Positions 1 through 10,496 of a DNA stretch of 64,000 bases are shown one piece after another. The position numbers and the translations under genes are program-made. The notes beneath the pieces are model-generated. The model did no database searches. It was not told where the DNA came from and was given only the letters and a program-made list of their open reading frames with translations. How positions within the stretch are numbered: position 1 is the stretch's first letter; each line of letters opens with the position of its first letter. Source of the stretch: Sorghum bicolor (taxonomy: Eukaryota > Streptophyta > Magnoliopsida > Poales > Poaceae); the NCBI RefSeq assembly GCF_000003195.3, contig NC_012879.2, positions 27,251,564 to 27,315,563 on the forward strand. Direction: 5' to 3'.

Positions 1-3000
1 TCGCCGTTCACATGCTCCACCTTCATCTTTCGAAAGGACTCTCGGAGAGAGTCCAGGTCGGATTTAAGGAGGCCCTTCTCCTTGTCCAGATCCACGATAA
101 CGCTCTTGTAGGACAGGGCCTCCTCCCGGGCTCTGGACGCGGCCTCCTCGACCGTAAGAGCCCGCTCCCGTAGCTGCATCGTCTCCTCCTCCGCCTTCTT
201 CGAGGCCTCTCGGGCCTCAGCCAAGGCGGCCTCTCTCGCCTTCTTCTCCTCCTCAAGTGCTATTAGATCTTTGTAAGCTTTAAGGAGCTTTTCCTGCGAC
301 TCGAGGAGTTGATCCTTGAGGAGGGGGAGCTGCTCCCAACCGCCCCTCGTGGCGTGTATGAAGCTGGACTTTATGCGGGAGGTCTCTTTCATATCCTGCG
401 AATCCAGGGTCGGATGGATTAGAATACAGAAACCAGAAAGCACCATGAGGATTGGAGTTCGAGAAACACTTACAAAATAAGCCGGGCCGAGCCCGTTGTT
501 GATAACGTCCGAGAGGAGCCCCACCACATGCTTCATCCAAAGGCGGAGCTCCTCGACGTGTTCCCACTTCTCCGCCTCCTTCCGATCGTCGAGGAAGACG
601 TCGGGCTCGGACGGGTCGTGGGACGCCCGGATACGGATGCGGTCGGGGCACCAGTGCTCCATCTCCCGGTCAGCCCGCGCCTTAACGCCGCGGATGAGGC
701 CCTCGACGGTCTCGAGGGAGCCCCCATGGCGCAGGAACAGGTCGACGAGGCATGGGAACCGTCCGTCGTCGTCCACCGTCTTCCAGGTTCCATCCTTGGT
801 CCCCGATGCCCCAATTTCATCCTCCTCGGAAGGGAAGCAGTCCTCCCACGCCCGACGTACCCGGAGGAACCCTGGGGCGATCCCGTCCATGCCTTAAATT
901 GTCCTCTTGATATCGGACTCGGGATCGGGGGGCGTGCGCTTTAGGCAGGCGAGCGCCACCACTCCATCCGCTCGCCCCGGCTCTGCCCGGATCGCGGCAG
1001 GTGCCCCCGGGAGGAGCCACGCCGGGGTTGGGGGGCCATACACTGGCAGGTCCTCCTCCTCACCGAGCTCTTGCGGCTCCGGTGGCACTGGCTGGGCCGG
1101 ACCTTGAGGTGGAGGCTCGAGCGGTCCCTCCTCTTGGCCCGCCTGCTGCTGCTGTTGCTGCTGCGGTGGTTGCTGTTGCTGCTGCTACGGTTGCAGCTGC
1201 GGTTGTTGCTGTTGCTGCTGCCGCTGTTGTTGTTGCTGCTGTTGCTGTGCCTCATGCTCCTGTGGCTGCTGCGCCGCCTTGCGCTCCCGCTGTTCATCCT
1301 CCTCCCTCTTCTTTTTCTGCTCTTCGAGGGTGCGGAGGCCGTCGGGCCAGGGAGTTGATCCCGCGACGTTGGGGGTCGACGCTTCCTCCTCCATAGGGCG
1401 AGCGCCCCCAGACGCTTCGTTACCATCGGACGTATCGCTGATGGTGATGGGTTCCCCCTCGACCCCCAATCGAGAGGGCTCGAGGGCTCCCTCCGACGCT
1501 TGCGTCCTGGGCGCCTCATCACGAATCGGCGGCGACGGAGTAGGTGCGGGACGAGACGGAGCCTTCTCGACGCCGGCTGGAGGTTGGGAGCTGGAGGAGC
1601 CTACGAAACAAAGGGTAAGGGTCAGACGTTATGATAACCGACACAAGAACATCGCAACGCCCAGAAATAAATTACGAACCTGGTTCCTTGGAGGCGGCAC
1701 CCGTTTTGAGCCTCTTTGCCATGGATGGTTGGGCCTGCTCAAGGGTCCGCTTTAGCCTGAGAAAAGGTTGGCATATGAGGAAAGGTGGAAGAATGGGAAG
1801 ACAAAAACCGCAACATCAAAAAGGCTTACCCCACAGGGAGAACGGCTCGCCTCCCGCCACCCCGACCAGTGGGCCTCGAGCCACCCCGCGTCAGGGCTCC
1901 AGGCCCCTCGAGGGCAGGCACTGACCTAGGCGCGTCGGTCCCCGCCTGGCGGGCGCCGGGACTGGCGCTCCTACGGCCGGCATCTCCTTTCTCAGAGGCC
2001 GCGGCGCGACCACGAGTTAGTGGCCCCGACGCCTGGGGCCTAGCCAGACCGCTCTCCCTGGGCACCGGGGGAGGGCGCGGTGCGTCTTGGCCCGCCTTGG
2101 GCGCGGGAGGGGTGTCGGCCCGGGGGCGACGAGATCCGCTCGGACCCTCCTCTGGCGCCTCCGTCCGGGGGGCGTCGACGTCACCTCGAGGCGGGCCCTC
2201 GAGAATCCGATCGAGACGCGACGCCATCCCCTCAGAGTCGTCGCTGTCCTCGTCGTCATCGTCATCATCGCTAGGAGATTCTTCCTCAGGCTCCCTCCTC
2301 TGCCTGGATTTGGCTCGACGCGCCTCTAATGCTTGGCGGTCGAGGTTCTTCTTCTTCTCCCCCTTCTTTGCAGAGTCCTTGGCAGACTTTAGCTTTTCGG
2401 CAGATTGGCGCCGTTTGTCACGATCGACCTCGTCCTCCTTTACCGGAGGCCTCGAGGACCGGACATCAATCCGACCCTGCCACAACAAAGGTAGACTTAG
2501 AAAAAAGAGAGGGGAGAAAGGAAACCCAGAATCGAGGCTGCGCGCAAAAAGAAAGCGTACCAGATCGATCGAGCCTGCGCCTGGTCTCATGGGGAAGCCG
2601 TTAACGTGCTCCGGCTGAAAATCACCGGCAATGGCAGCCCTGACTCGGGCCGCGACTTCGTCGTCTGCCGGGGCCTCGTTGGACATCCGACACGCCTCGA
2701 GGTCCCGAGATGAGACGCCAGGGCCCATCTCGTCCATCCTCAACGGTCGAGACATCAAAGGAAGAACTCTCCGGTGATGGACGGCCGAGAGGACGAGAGC
2801 GGCAGTCAAACCCTCCTGGCGAAGCTTCTTCAGGGCGTCGAGGAGGGGGTCGAGCCGAGATTGATGAGCTTGGACGACGCCGTATGTCCAGTCCGCTGGA
2901 CGCTCCATGATCAGACGGCCCGAGTAGGAAGGCAGGAGGTTGTCATCGTTCCGCAGGTAAAACCACTGGGAGTCCCAGCCGGCGTGGTTGGTCGATAACC

Positions 3001-3493
3001 CTACCGGGATGTACTCCCGCGACCTGTCCGTCTTCCCCGTCTTCTGAACCAGATTGAGGCATCCCGCCCGCACGGGCTTCCTTACGCCCGTGGTTCCGGT
3101 GGGGGCATGGAAAAGCTCGCCCCTGTAGAGGTGGAGCCACAACTCCCAGTGCGGCATCATCCCCAAGTAGCCCTCACACACGGCGGCGAAGACCGCCACT
3201 ACGGTGATGGCGTTCGGAGAGAAGTGCTGGAGCTCCACCCCATAATGGAAGCAGAGGGCCCGCATGAAGCGGCTCGGGGGCGCGCCCAGACCGTGGCGGT
3301 GGAACTTGGCGAACGACACCACGTAGCCCTCGGGCGGCTGAGGCCCCCTATGACTCGCCGGCGGCGCGATCCACTCTGGCGACGATAGCGAGGTACGGCG
3401 GCGCAGCAGTGCCTCTTTCTCAAGCTCTAACAACCGGCGCTCCGTCATCGACGACGGGCGCCAGTCGTCGGCGGCGACGAGTCTTACAGGCAT
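1..3493 (-). pseudogene. Tat antisense accessory gene (Transposase_28-type), near-intact, runs off left edge
   Basis: Function unknown. The N-terminal 300 residues resemble the plant 'putative gypsy type transposon' domain (Pfam Transposase_28): note GYVVSFAKFHRHGLG, CEGYLGMMPHWELWLHL and GWDSQWFYLRND. Start is ATG at 3493. I trace five exons on the minus strand: 3493-2561, 2476-1830, 1756-1680, 1600-474 and 395-1, separated by GT-AG introns of 84, 73, 79 and 78 bp, with phases that join in frame. After the globular domain come a Lys/Glu-rich stretch with an acidic run (around 2240-2275), a Pro-rich linker, a poly-Gln tract (1140-1265), a second globular part (around 890-480) and a coiled coil still open at base 1. 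Two in-frame stops break it: TAG at 1187-1185, inside the Gln run and so probably a former CAG, and TAA at 896-894, where Tat-2 has TAT. It is antisense to the element and convergent with pol. Confidence 0.7.
1140..1265 (-). repeat. CAG/CAA trinucleotide run encoding poly-Gln
   Basis: Mixed CAG and CAA codons on the minus strand encode a Gln-rich segment with a few Arg, Pro and Leu in the fourth exon of the Tat-1 antisense gene. The mixed codons argue for a maintained protein tract rather than a fresh microsatellite. Tat-2 has the equivalent tract at about 11738-11865; Tat-3 does not. Confidence 0.85.
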
Positions 3494-3625
3494 CTCGGCT
3501 GGAGGGACGGTCGATTCACTACAGCTCGAGGAGGCGTGTGCGCGCGAGACGGCGAGAAAGCAAAGGCAACGAGAGAATAAAAGCGAGAAGGCGGAAGGGA
3601 GAGGAACGGCGGCGACGCCACGACG

Positions 3626-3633
3626 TATTTATA
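3626..3633 (-). promoter_or_regulatory. TATA-like box of the Tat-1 antisense gene
   Basis: Minus strand reads TATAAATA, 133 bp upstream of the ATG at 3493. Equivalent boxes lie upstream of the antisense ATG in Tat-2 (53371-53378) and Tat-3 (25421-25427). Confidence 0.55.
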
Positions 3634-4420
3634 GGCAGCAGTCCGCCAACGGACAGATCCGAGAAATAAGGTAACTCCCTCCCTTAAATGCGCCACCTAA
3701 TCGTCTCTGTCCCACGCAGGCATGGCGCCCCGAATTCCACGCCGACGCAATGTCGTAACGTCACCCGCCTAAAAAGGCGCGCCCAACGGGCAGAAAGGCG
3801 AACCGCCACGGCCACTTCCTTCCCTCGTAAGCCAAGGGACGTACCCGCGAGTGTCTTGACAGGTCGATGGCTGGCCCGACGGAAGGGTTCGACAGCCGAT
3901 CTCGAGCACCAAGAGTTAGGGATCCCCAGCGAGTGGTCGAAAATCGAGGCCCGCCTCGAGGACTCGCTGGCGATGTCCAAGGTAGGGTCGAGACAGTCGA
4001 GAGGAATCCCCCCGACGGGAGGCACCGAGCCGCTGGTCTCTATCGAATGAGACCGGTATCCCCGACCACGTCGACCCTGCTTTATGAGAACGCCTCCGGG
4101 CTACAGCTGACCCCCTCGAAAGGGGCACAGGTTCTCACTTGGACTACCCGCTAGGAACTCAATCTGGGGTGGAAGACGCTCGCTCTATCGAGAGTACGTC
4201 GAAACCTCCACGCAAGGCAAAGCCGAACAGAACCTTCCACCACGGGTGTTGACAGCGTTTCTGCAAATTTGGCAAAATAACCCTCGAAGGAGTTAAATAC
4301 TCCCTCGAGGGCTCGGGGGCTACCCCCGTGGGGTCGCTCGCGCGCCCCCGTGGAAGCTCGACCGTAAAAACGAAAGTCTCCACTCGAGCGCCAGCGCTCG
4401 AATGAAGATTCGGGGGCTAC
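3634..4420. other. Tat-1 non-coding 3' region between antisense promoter and LTR
   Basis: No credible ORF. The sequence is rich in TCGAG/CTCGAG words. Its part up to about 4150 is clearly homologous to 53380-53925 in Tat-2. The last bases before the LTR (4401-4420) hold the run GGGGG in the position expected for the polypurine tract. Confidence 0.6.
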
Positions 4421-5409
4421 TGTCGAGGGTATCAACAAGGGGTACCCTCACCAATGCGTATAACGAGACCATCCGTACACACGCGCGGCCATCGACGGCC
4501 GCAGCCTCGAAGACGGAAATAGCGTCGAGCGAATCGGTCAGGGCTCGAGCGACAACGGCCGTCGAATACGGAAGCAGGCTCGAGCAAACCGAGAGGCGTC
4601 GAGCGCAAGGACACTGTCCGCCGCCTGACGCGCGCACGAGAGCCAGAGCATTTAATGCACCTGACGCTTCCCCACCAACACACGGGTCACGGGAGGCTTC
4701 TGTCCCATCGTTCTTTTTGCAGCCTTCCCACCGAACGACCCAGGGCGTGTCAGGACGCGGGAAACAAGGATGGAACGTCTAATCGGGACCCCCTCGAGAC
4801 ACCCAAGGTCAGCGCTCCAGATATCGACACCTCGTACGGCGTCCGACCCTCGACCTCACCAGGCTCCTTCCTGGAGACGAGTCGAGCGTCGACTGACCAC
4901 GCCGTAACCGCTCCGCCGGATTTGCCGCCGAGCCATATAAGCGTGCATCCACCGAACCAATCCAAGACGGCGCGCAGAGCAGAATGCAGGGGCACGCGTG
5001 ATCATCACCAGGCTATTAAGACGGGACGGCTCGAGGGCATGCCGGTACGGAAACCTCGAGTAGGTCGGCACTCCATGCTGCTATTGACTCCGATTCCTAC
5101 GCCTATACATGTACCCTAGGCCCTTCCTTGGAACTATAAAAGGGGGGACTCAGGAATAGAACGGAGATCACGACACAAGACCACGCTCATACGTAGTAGA
5201 GCTCCACACTCCATACCACGCTTGTATTCGCCCCTGTACAAGCACTTAGGTGCAAGATAATACAAACTCTCTCCCCCCCGCTGGACGTAGGGCCTTCTCT
5301 TGCCCGAACCAGGATAAATCTCTATGTCTTCTTGCATCACCATCCGGGAAAGGGAGCACGCATACAAATTTACTCGTTGGTGTGACCCCCCGGGGGAAAA
5401 ACACCGACA
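4421..5409 (+). repeat. Tat-1 3' LTR
   Basis: About 989 bp, starting TGTCGAGGG and ending AAACACCGACA. A TATA box (CTATAAAAGG) lies near 5130 and a purine-rich tract directly precedes the LTR. The partner 5' LTR is outside the window, so the borders rest on TG...CA ends and context. Confidence 0.7.
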
Positions 5410-5670
5410 TGAGTTTAAATTCCTGACCTCCCTGGTAGAGTGGTAGCCCTGGGAGTGCGGCGCTGATCGGAGCCGCGATTCCAGAGTCGTACCAAAGGTG
5501 ACCCGCTTGCTCTCCGACGGGGGAAGCTTGGGTGAGTGCTAGGAATAACCCTCCAGCTGGATAGGAATTGATTCGAATCGCTGTCTCTCCCAGATAGTGA
5601 GAACTTGACAGAGCAGCGGCAAACGTAGCATTCACTAAAGTACAATGGTTCATGATAATGATGATGATAC
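5410..5670 (+). repeat. Del-1 chromovirus LTR remnant, left piece
   Basis: Homologous, with clear divergence, to the Del-2 LTR around 56900-57160. The shared words are CCAGCTGG, ATTCGAATCGC and GATAGTGAG. It continues at 9785 after the Ath-1 insertion. The start of this LTR is not seen because Tat-1 adjoins it at 5410. Confidence 0.65.
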
Positions 5671-6446
5671 TGTTGGGTATTCTTAACATCATTACCAAAA
5701 GTAGACTAAGTTCTCTAAACCTAGTAAGGGTGCCAAAAATGCCAAACCTATCCCTCACACCACTTAAGCCAAGTTGTCATCCCCAGCATGATATAAGAGA
5801 CGCGGTATTGAAATATGCAATTGCTCATCTAAATAAATAATGAATTGGATCTGCAAGCGCACAGATTAATACCGATGTAGCATTTTAATCGGGAAGTATT
5901 CCAGGTATCGTTATTTATATTTTTACCACTGGGAAGGGATTAGCAATCATCACTAATGATTACAGAATAGAATATGAGATTGAGTATCTATCATAGCATG
6001 TATAATTGAGAACATTATATCTAACTCTTCATACAGGGATAAGTGTCACATAAAAGATATATGAAATAATAATAGTGACAAGGATAACTAATCTGATCTA
6101 GCCACATAATAAATATGATAAGCACCTCAATTAGATACTCTAGAAAGTCATTAGCATGGTATTAGAACGAACTACAAGAATATTCCCTAAGTTATTCTCA
6201 ACTATATAGTCTAGCATATCATAGTTAGTGCAAGCATACTTAGCAATCATTGCGAGACAAGACTACGCCCATGCATAGTGATATTAGCAAGGAATATGAG
6301 AAACATAGCAATCACTCCCCTATAATAATGTTGCTCTGCTAGCCCAATACACGAGAGGGGGACTATATAAGAATCAATGAAGCTGTCACTATCACGAACC
6401 ACCCCACGATCTGGCATATTGGGTACAATCGCAGATAAATACGGTA
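5671..6446 (-). repeat. Ath-1 3' LTR, truncated
   Basis: Nearly identical to 8131-8906 (about 6-7 mismatches by eye), then similarity stops abruptly at 6446/6447. In element orientation it lacks its 5' (U3) part, including the TATA region. Confidence 0.9.
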
Positions 6447-7969
6447 GAGCCAAAGTCGCAGAGTGCTTCTGGAACGTCCACCATGCCGATGGAGATCGTG
6501 ATGACGGGGCGTCCTGGATCGCCTCTCTTGACTGGCAGAAGGTCTGTAGAAAATTCATTGACGGGGTTACTCCAATTACCTGCATCAAACATGTCTACAA
6601 GATTTGCAGATTCTAATCCTTCCGGTTGTTGTGGTATACCGGGGTTAGTAGTAGGAACAGCAGCAGCTATTTGATTTAACTAGGATTCAATTATTTTATT
6701 AAAGCTAATTTGATTCTTGATAGCAGTAGAGAAATTATCCATTCTACTATTTATATTTTCTAGCATTTTATCATTAGATGCCAATTTCTTAGATAGATTA
6801 TCCATTAGCTTTCCTTGATTAGACACTAACTCTCTCAAAGGTGGAAAATTATTATTATTGTTGTAAGAATTGTTACCTTGATAATTACCTAAGTAGTTAG
6901 GCCTCTGTTGATTCCAACCTTGATTTTGTTGAGGACGGTTGTAGTAGTTGTTGTTGCTGTTGTTGATGTAGTTCATATCCTCAAGTATCTCAGGGCAGTG
7001 GTTGCCTGAGTGTCCAGTGTCTCCACACTCCTCACAAGTCATGTGAGAGTCGTAGATGTGCATAACTTCTTTCTTGTCTCCAGCTCTATCATCGAGCTTC
7101 TTCATGAGCAGGTCTAGCTTTGTAGACAGCATGTCTACCTCCTTCAGCTGATGCATACCTCCACCTCTCTTGCGTGTCTGGGTCCTCTCTTCATTCCAGC
7201 TTTGATTGGACACCATCTTCTCCACAAGAGCTGTGGCTTGTGGTATAGTAAGTGATAAGAATGCTCCTCCAGCTGCAGCATCCATGGTCTCTCGGGCAGT
7301 GTTGCTGAGCCCATGATAGAACGTCTGCATCAGTAGCCAACTCTCCATTCCATGATGGGGACATTCTAGGATGTAGTCTTGAAAGCGCTCCCATGCTTCT
7401 GGAACAGATTCATCATTTTGTTGCTGAAAACTTGTAATCTTCCCACGGAGAGCATTGGTCTTGCCCATGGGAAAGAACTTAGCCAGGAAGTTTGTTGAGC
7501 AGAGTGCCCACGTAGTATTCTTCTCCTTTGTAGCGTAAAACCACTGCTTCGCTCTTCCTAACAGTGAGAATGGGAAGAGGCGAAGTAGTATAGCGTCTTT
7601 GGAAACTCCTGATATAGTGAATATGTTGCAAATCTCCAGGAAGTGTTGTAAATGAGCACTAGCGTCTTCGTGTGCCTTCCCACAGAACTGGTTGGATTGC
7701 ACCATGTTGATAAGTCCAGGCTTGAGCTCAAAGTTGCCATCGATCTCTGCAGCAGGTCCAGTGCGGATGTTGTCCATAGTGGGAGCTGAGAACTCGTGGA
7801 TTGATTTGTTTGACATGGCTTTGAACTCTGAAGACAAGTTCCGGTGATCTTCTTGATTGGATGAAGCTTCTTGCTGAAGTGTTGATGATTTCTTTAGCTT
7901 GGCTCTCGTCTTCTTGAATAATGCTTCAGGATTGTCAACAAAATTTCCTGGAAGATGTCTTCTATTCAT
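6447..7969 (-). pseudogene. gag: Ath-1 gag with truncated protease
   Basis: Gag polyprotein, the structural protein of the cytoplasmic virus-like particle. ATG at 7969; 429 codons to an amber TAG at 6682-6680. The capsid-type gag domain is visible through HLQHFLEICNIF, LFPFSLLGRAKQWF and the LTNFLAKFFP-like region. A CCHC zinc knuckle, CEECGDTGHSGNHCPE, follows near residue 315, then an Asn-rich tail. The same frame continues past the TAG into the retropepsin start (PGRPVITISIGMV, then ALCDFGS), where it is cut at 6447 by the deletion that fuses it to the 3' LTR. The TAG sits where a Gln would fit, so CAG-to-TAG decay is likely; a readthrough stop between gag and protease is the alternative. 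Confidence 0.85.
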
Positions 7970-8104
7970 ACATTCCCCTGCATAAGATGAAATAGAAAAA
8001 TATCGGGGTAAAACTGTATGAGAGAATAAATAAGCTCAATCATATTAGTGATGTGAATGATAACTCAAAATCTTTTATTCCATTCCTGATTAGTAATCAA
8101 CCTT

Positions 8105-8121
8105 CCCCGGCAACGGCGCCA
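8105..8121 (-). promoter_or_regulatory. Ath-1 primer binding site (tRNA-Asp type)
   Basis: Minus strand reads TGGCGCCGTTGCCGGGG, nine bases inside the 5' LTR end at 8131. The same site occurs in Ath-2 and Ath-3. This PBS is typical of Athila elements. Confidence 0.9.
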
Positions 8122-8130
8122 AAAAATGCT

Positions 8131-9784
8131 TGTTGGGTATTCTTAACATCATTACCAAAAGTAGACTAAGTTCTCTAAATCTAGTAACGGTGCCAAAAAT
8201 GCCAAACCTATCCCTCACACCACTTAAGCCAAGTTGTCATCCCCAGCATGATATAAGAGACGCGGTATTGAAATATGCAATTGCTCTTCTAAATAAATAA
8301 TGAATTGGATCTGCAAGCGCACAGATTAATACCGATGTAGCATTTTAACCGGGAAGTATTCCAGGTATCGTTATTTATATTTTTACCACTGGGAAGGGAT
8401 TAGCAATCATCACTAATGATTACAGAATAGAATATGAGATTGAGTATCTATCATAGCATGTATAATTGAGAACATTATATCTAACTCTTCATACAGGGAT
8501 AAGTGTCACATAAAAGATATATGAAATAATAATAGTGACAAGGATAACTAATCTGATCTAGCCACATAATAAATATGATAAGCACCTCAATTAGATACTC
8601 TAGAAAGTCATTAGCATGGTATTAGAACGAACTACAAGAATATTCCCTAAGTTATTCTCAACTATATAGTCTAGCATATCATAGTTAGTGCAAGCATACT
8701 TAGCAATCATTGCGAGACAAGACTACGCCCATGCATAGTGATATTAGCAAGGAATATGAGAAACATAGCAATCACTCCCCTGTAATAATGTTGCTCTGCC
8801 AGCCCAATACACGAGAGGGGGACTATATAAGAATCAATGAAGCTGTCACTATCACGAACCACCCCACGATCTGGCATATTGGGTACAATCGCAGATAAAT
8901 ACGGTATAAGCACCACGCCTACACAATATCTATCATTTACCCATGGATCCGATGGATAAACGCTATACGATCCTAAGCATGTATATAGATCGAATCTAAC
9001 TAAGCCAAGTACATAACTATGATAAACTAAGAACAATATAATCTTGAATATAAGCAAGTAGAGCAAAGTCATAAGCAATATATTGAAGTAGAACAAAGTC
9101 ATATTCATAATATTGAAGAACAAAGATAATTAGAAAGTAATTAGAAGCACAATTAGAGAATTACCAAGAATCCTCCTAACAGATCCGGAAACCAATCGAA
9201 GATTGACTCCTTCTAGTTCTAATCCTATGTAGCTATGCTAATCTAGATATCTAATTGATGTGGTGGCTCTAATCTTGATCAGAGGCTTCTTCTCCCTTGA
9301 TGGAACAATGAATTAGGGTTGAGAGGCTCTCTCCTCCAGGGGCCAGGGGGTCTGGTTTTATAGTCCCTTCAAGTGAATATGGGCCCTTGGATCAAACCGA
9401 CATAGATTGTATGGTTTAGATTCATCCTTTAGGTCGGTGGAGACTTCCCGCAAAGCAGAGTCCTGATTGGACTTGGGAGCAGGGCGGGCGCCCAGTAGGA
9501 CAGGGCGGGCGCCCTGTCTCTGGCCCCGATTCGCCTCCGCTTCGGTCTCGTGGCTTCTGGAGTCTTCTAGATGTAAGATAATTGCGCAGCACGTTAATAC
9601 CTTTACGTAATCCTGACATGTGGGCCTTTCTACCATATTTCCTGATAACCCGCTGCAGAAATAGACAAACACCAAAACTCGTGGAATTCTGTCAGATAAA
9701 ACCCTAAGTCTAGATCTTGAATTCATTTGGATCCTTTTCTTTATTTATTTGATAATTAAATTTGATACTTAAGGACCGTCAACA
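8131..9784 (-). repeat. Ath-1 5' LTR
   Basis: 1654 bp. Minus orientation begins TGTTGACGGTCC and ends ATACCCAACA, the same ends as the Ath-2 LTR. A TATA box (CTATAAAACC) lies at about 9362-9353 on the minus strand. Two GGGCGCCCGCCCT words occur at 9481-9520. A 122-codon ORF lies in the U3 part (9726-9358); see findings. Confidence 0.9.
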
Positions 9785-10496
9785 GATACCAAGGAAGAAC
9801 ATATGATGAACTTGATATGGTTATTATTGTTTATAATAATCAAGTGAAGTGTTTTAGTCTCGGTGCTAATCTAGTGGTAGGCTAACGATGATTAATATGA
9901 TGCTTTTACAATGATGTACGTTCACTTAAGCTTTTGGCAAATATTGAGTCAAGCCAGCTACACTCTATATTAGCCTTGCATGATCCTTGGTGTCTTTTAT
10001 ATTTTACTAGACGGGTAAGTCTAGCTGAGTACATCCTCGTACTCAGAGTTTATTCCCACCTGTTGCAGATGATATCTTTTATGACGGCTTCTGCAAGACC
10101 TGTCTCCATCCCGCTGGGGATGAAGACTAAACCGTTAGGCACGGTTCTCTAACTACTTCGTACCCCATTGCTTTTGATGGATGGCATGAGACCCTGGCAG
10201 TAACAAGAACTTATGAAATGAATGTGTGTTGTAAACTATTTTGCTTCCGCTACTTTGAACTTATGTTGTAATGACTAAGTAACTCCGATGTGGTGCCACT
10301 TCGACATCAATGAATGACTATGTAACATTCGCTATGTTATGTTGAACTATTATGATCTTGGTTTGTTGCAAGTTGGTTTGAAGTCCTTCATGATTTCAGT
10401 TGACTATCGGGATTATATGGGCTCAAGTCTGGAAACTTGATTGCTAGTTGATCGTTTCTACACTTGAACTCTTATAATTTGGTCGGTTCTGTGACA
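9785..10496 (+). repeat. Del-1 chromovirus LTR remnant, right piece (3' end)
   Basis: Continuation of 5410-5670. Co-linear with 57170-57875 of the Del-2 LTR, ending GGTTCTGTGACA at about 10496. It carries the conserved GGGTAAGT word (10013-10020) and the CTGAGTAC/GTACTCAG palindrome (10025-10046). No PBS follows: the next bases belong to Tat-2, so this is the end of a solo or 3' LTR inserted in Tat-2. Confidence 0.65.

Larger units (their letters stand above)
1..5409 (+). mobile_element. Tat-1: Ty3/Gypsy Tat-lineage element, 3' part only
   Basis: Only the 3' third of the element is in the window. In plus orientation it holds an antisense accessory gene (1-3493, minus), a non-coding stretch, a purine-rich tract ending at 4420, and the 3' LTR at 4421-5409. 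The same order occurs in the complete copy Tat-3 (15098-27061), which is why I read this as a Tat element although its gag-pol lies to the left of base 1. The five bases after the LTR (5410-5414) should be one half of the target duplication; the other half is outside the window. Host sequence to the right is the Del-1 LTR remnant. Confidence 0.8.
5671..9784 (-). mobile_element. Ath-1: Athila-lineage element, internally deleted
   Basis: Complete insertion by its ends: TSD GATAC at 5666-5670 and 9785-9789. Minus orientation: 5' LTR 9784-8131, tRNA-Asp-type primer site 8121-8105, gag 7969-6680, start of protease to 6447, then directly the last 776 bp of the 3' LTR (6446-5671). RT, RNase H, integrase, the 3' non-coding region and the first ~880 bp of the 3' LTR are gone. 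The retained LTR parts differ at only a handful of positions, so the insertion is young and the deletion younger or carried in. It sits inside the Del-1 LTR. Confidence 0.9.

Noticed and set aside
1785..2618. Plus-strand ORF of 277 codons
   Set aside because: Shadow of the Tat-1 antisense exons in GC-rich sequence; Arg/Ser/Pro composition only.
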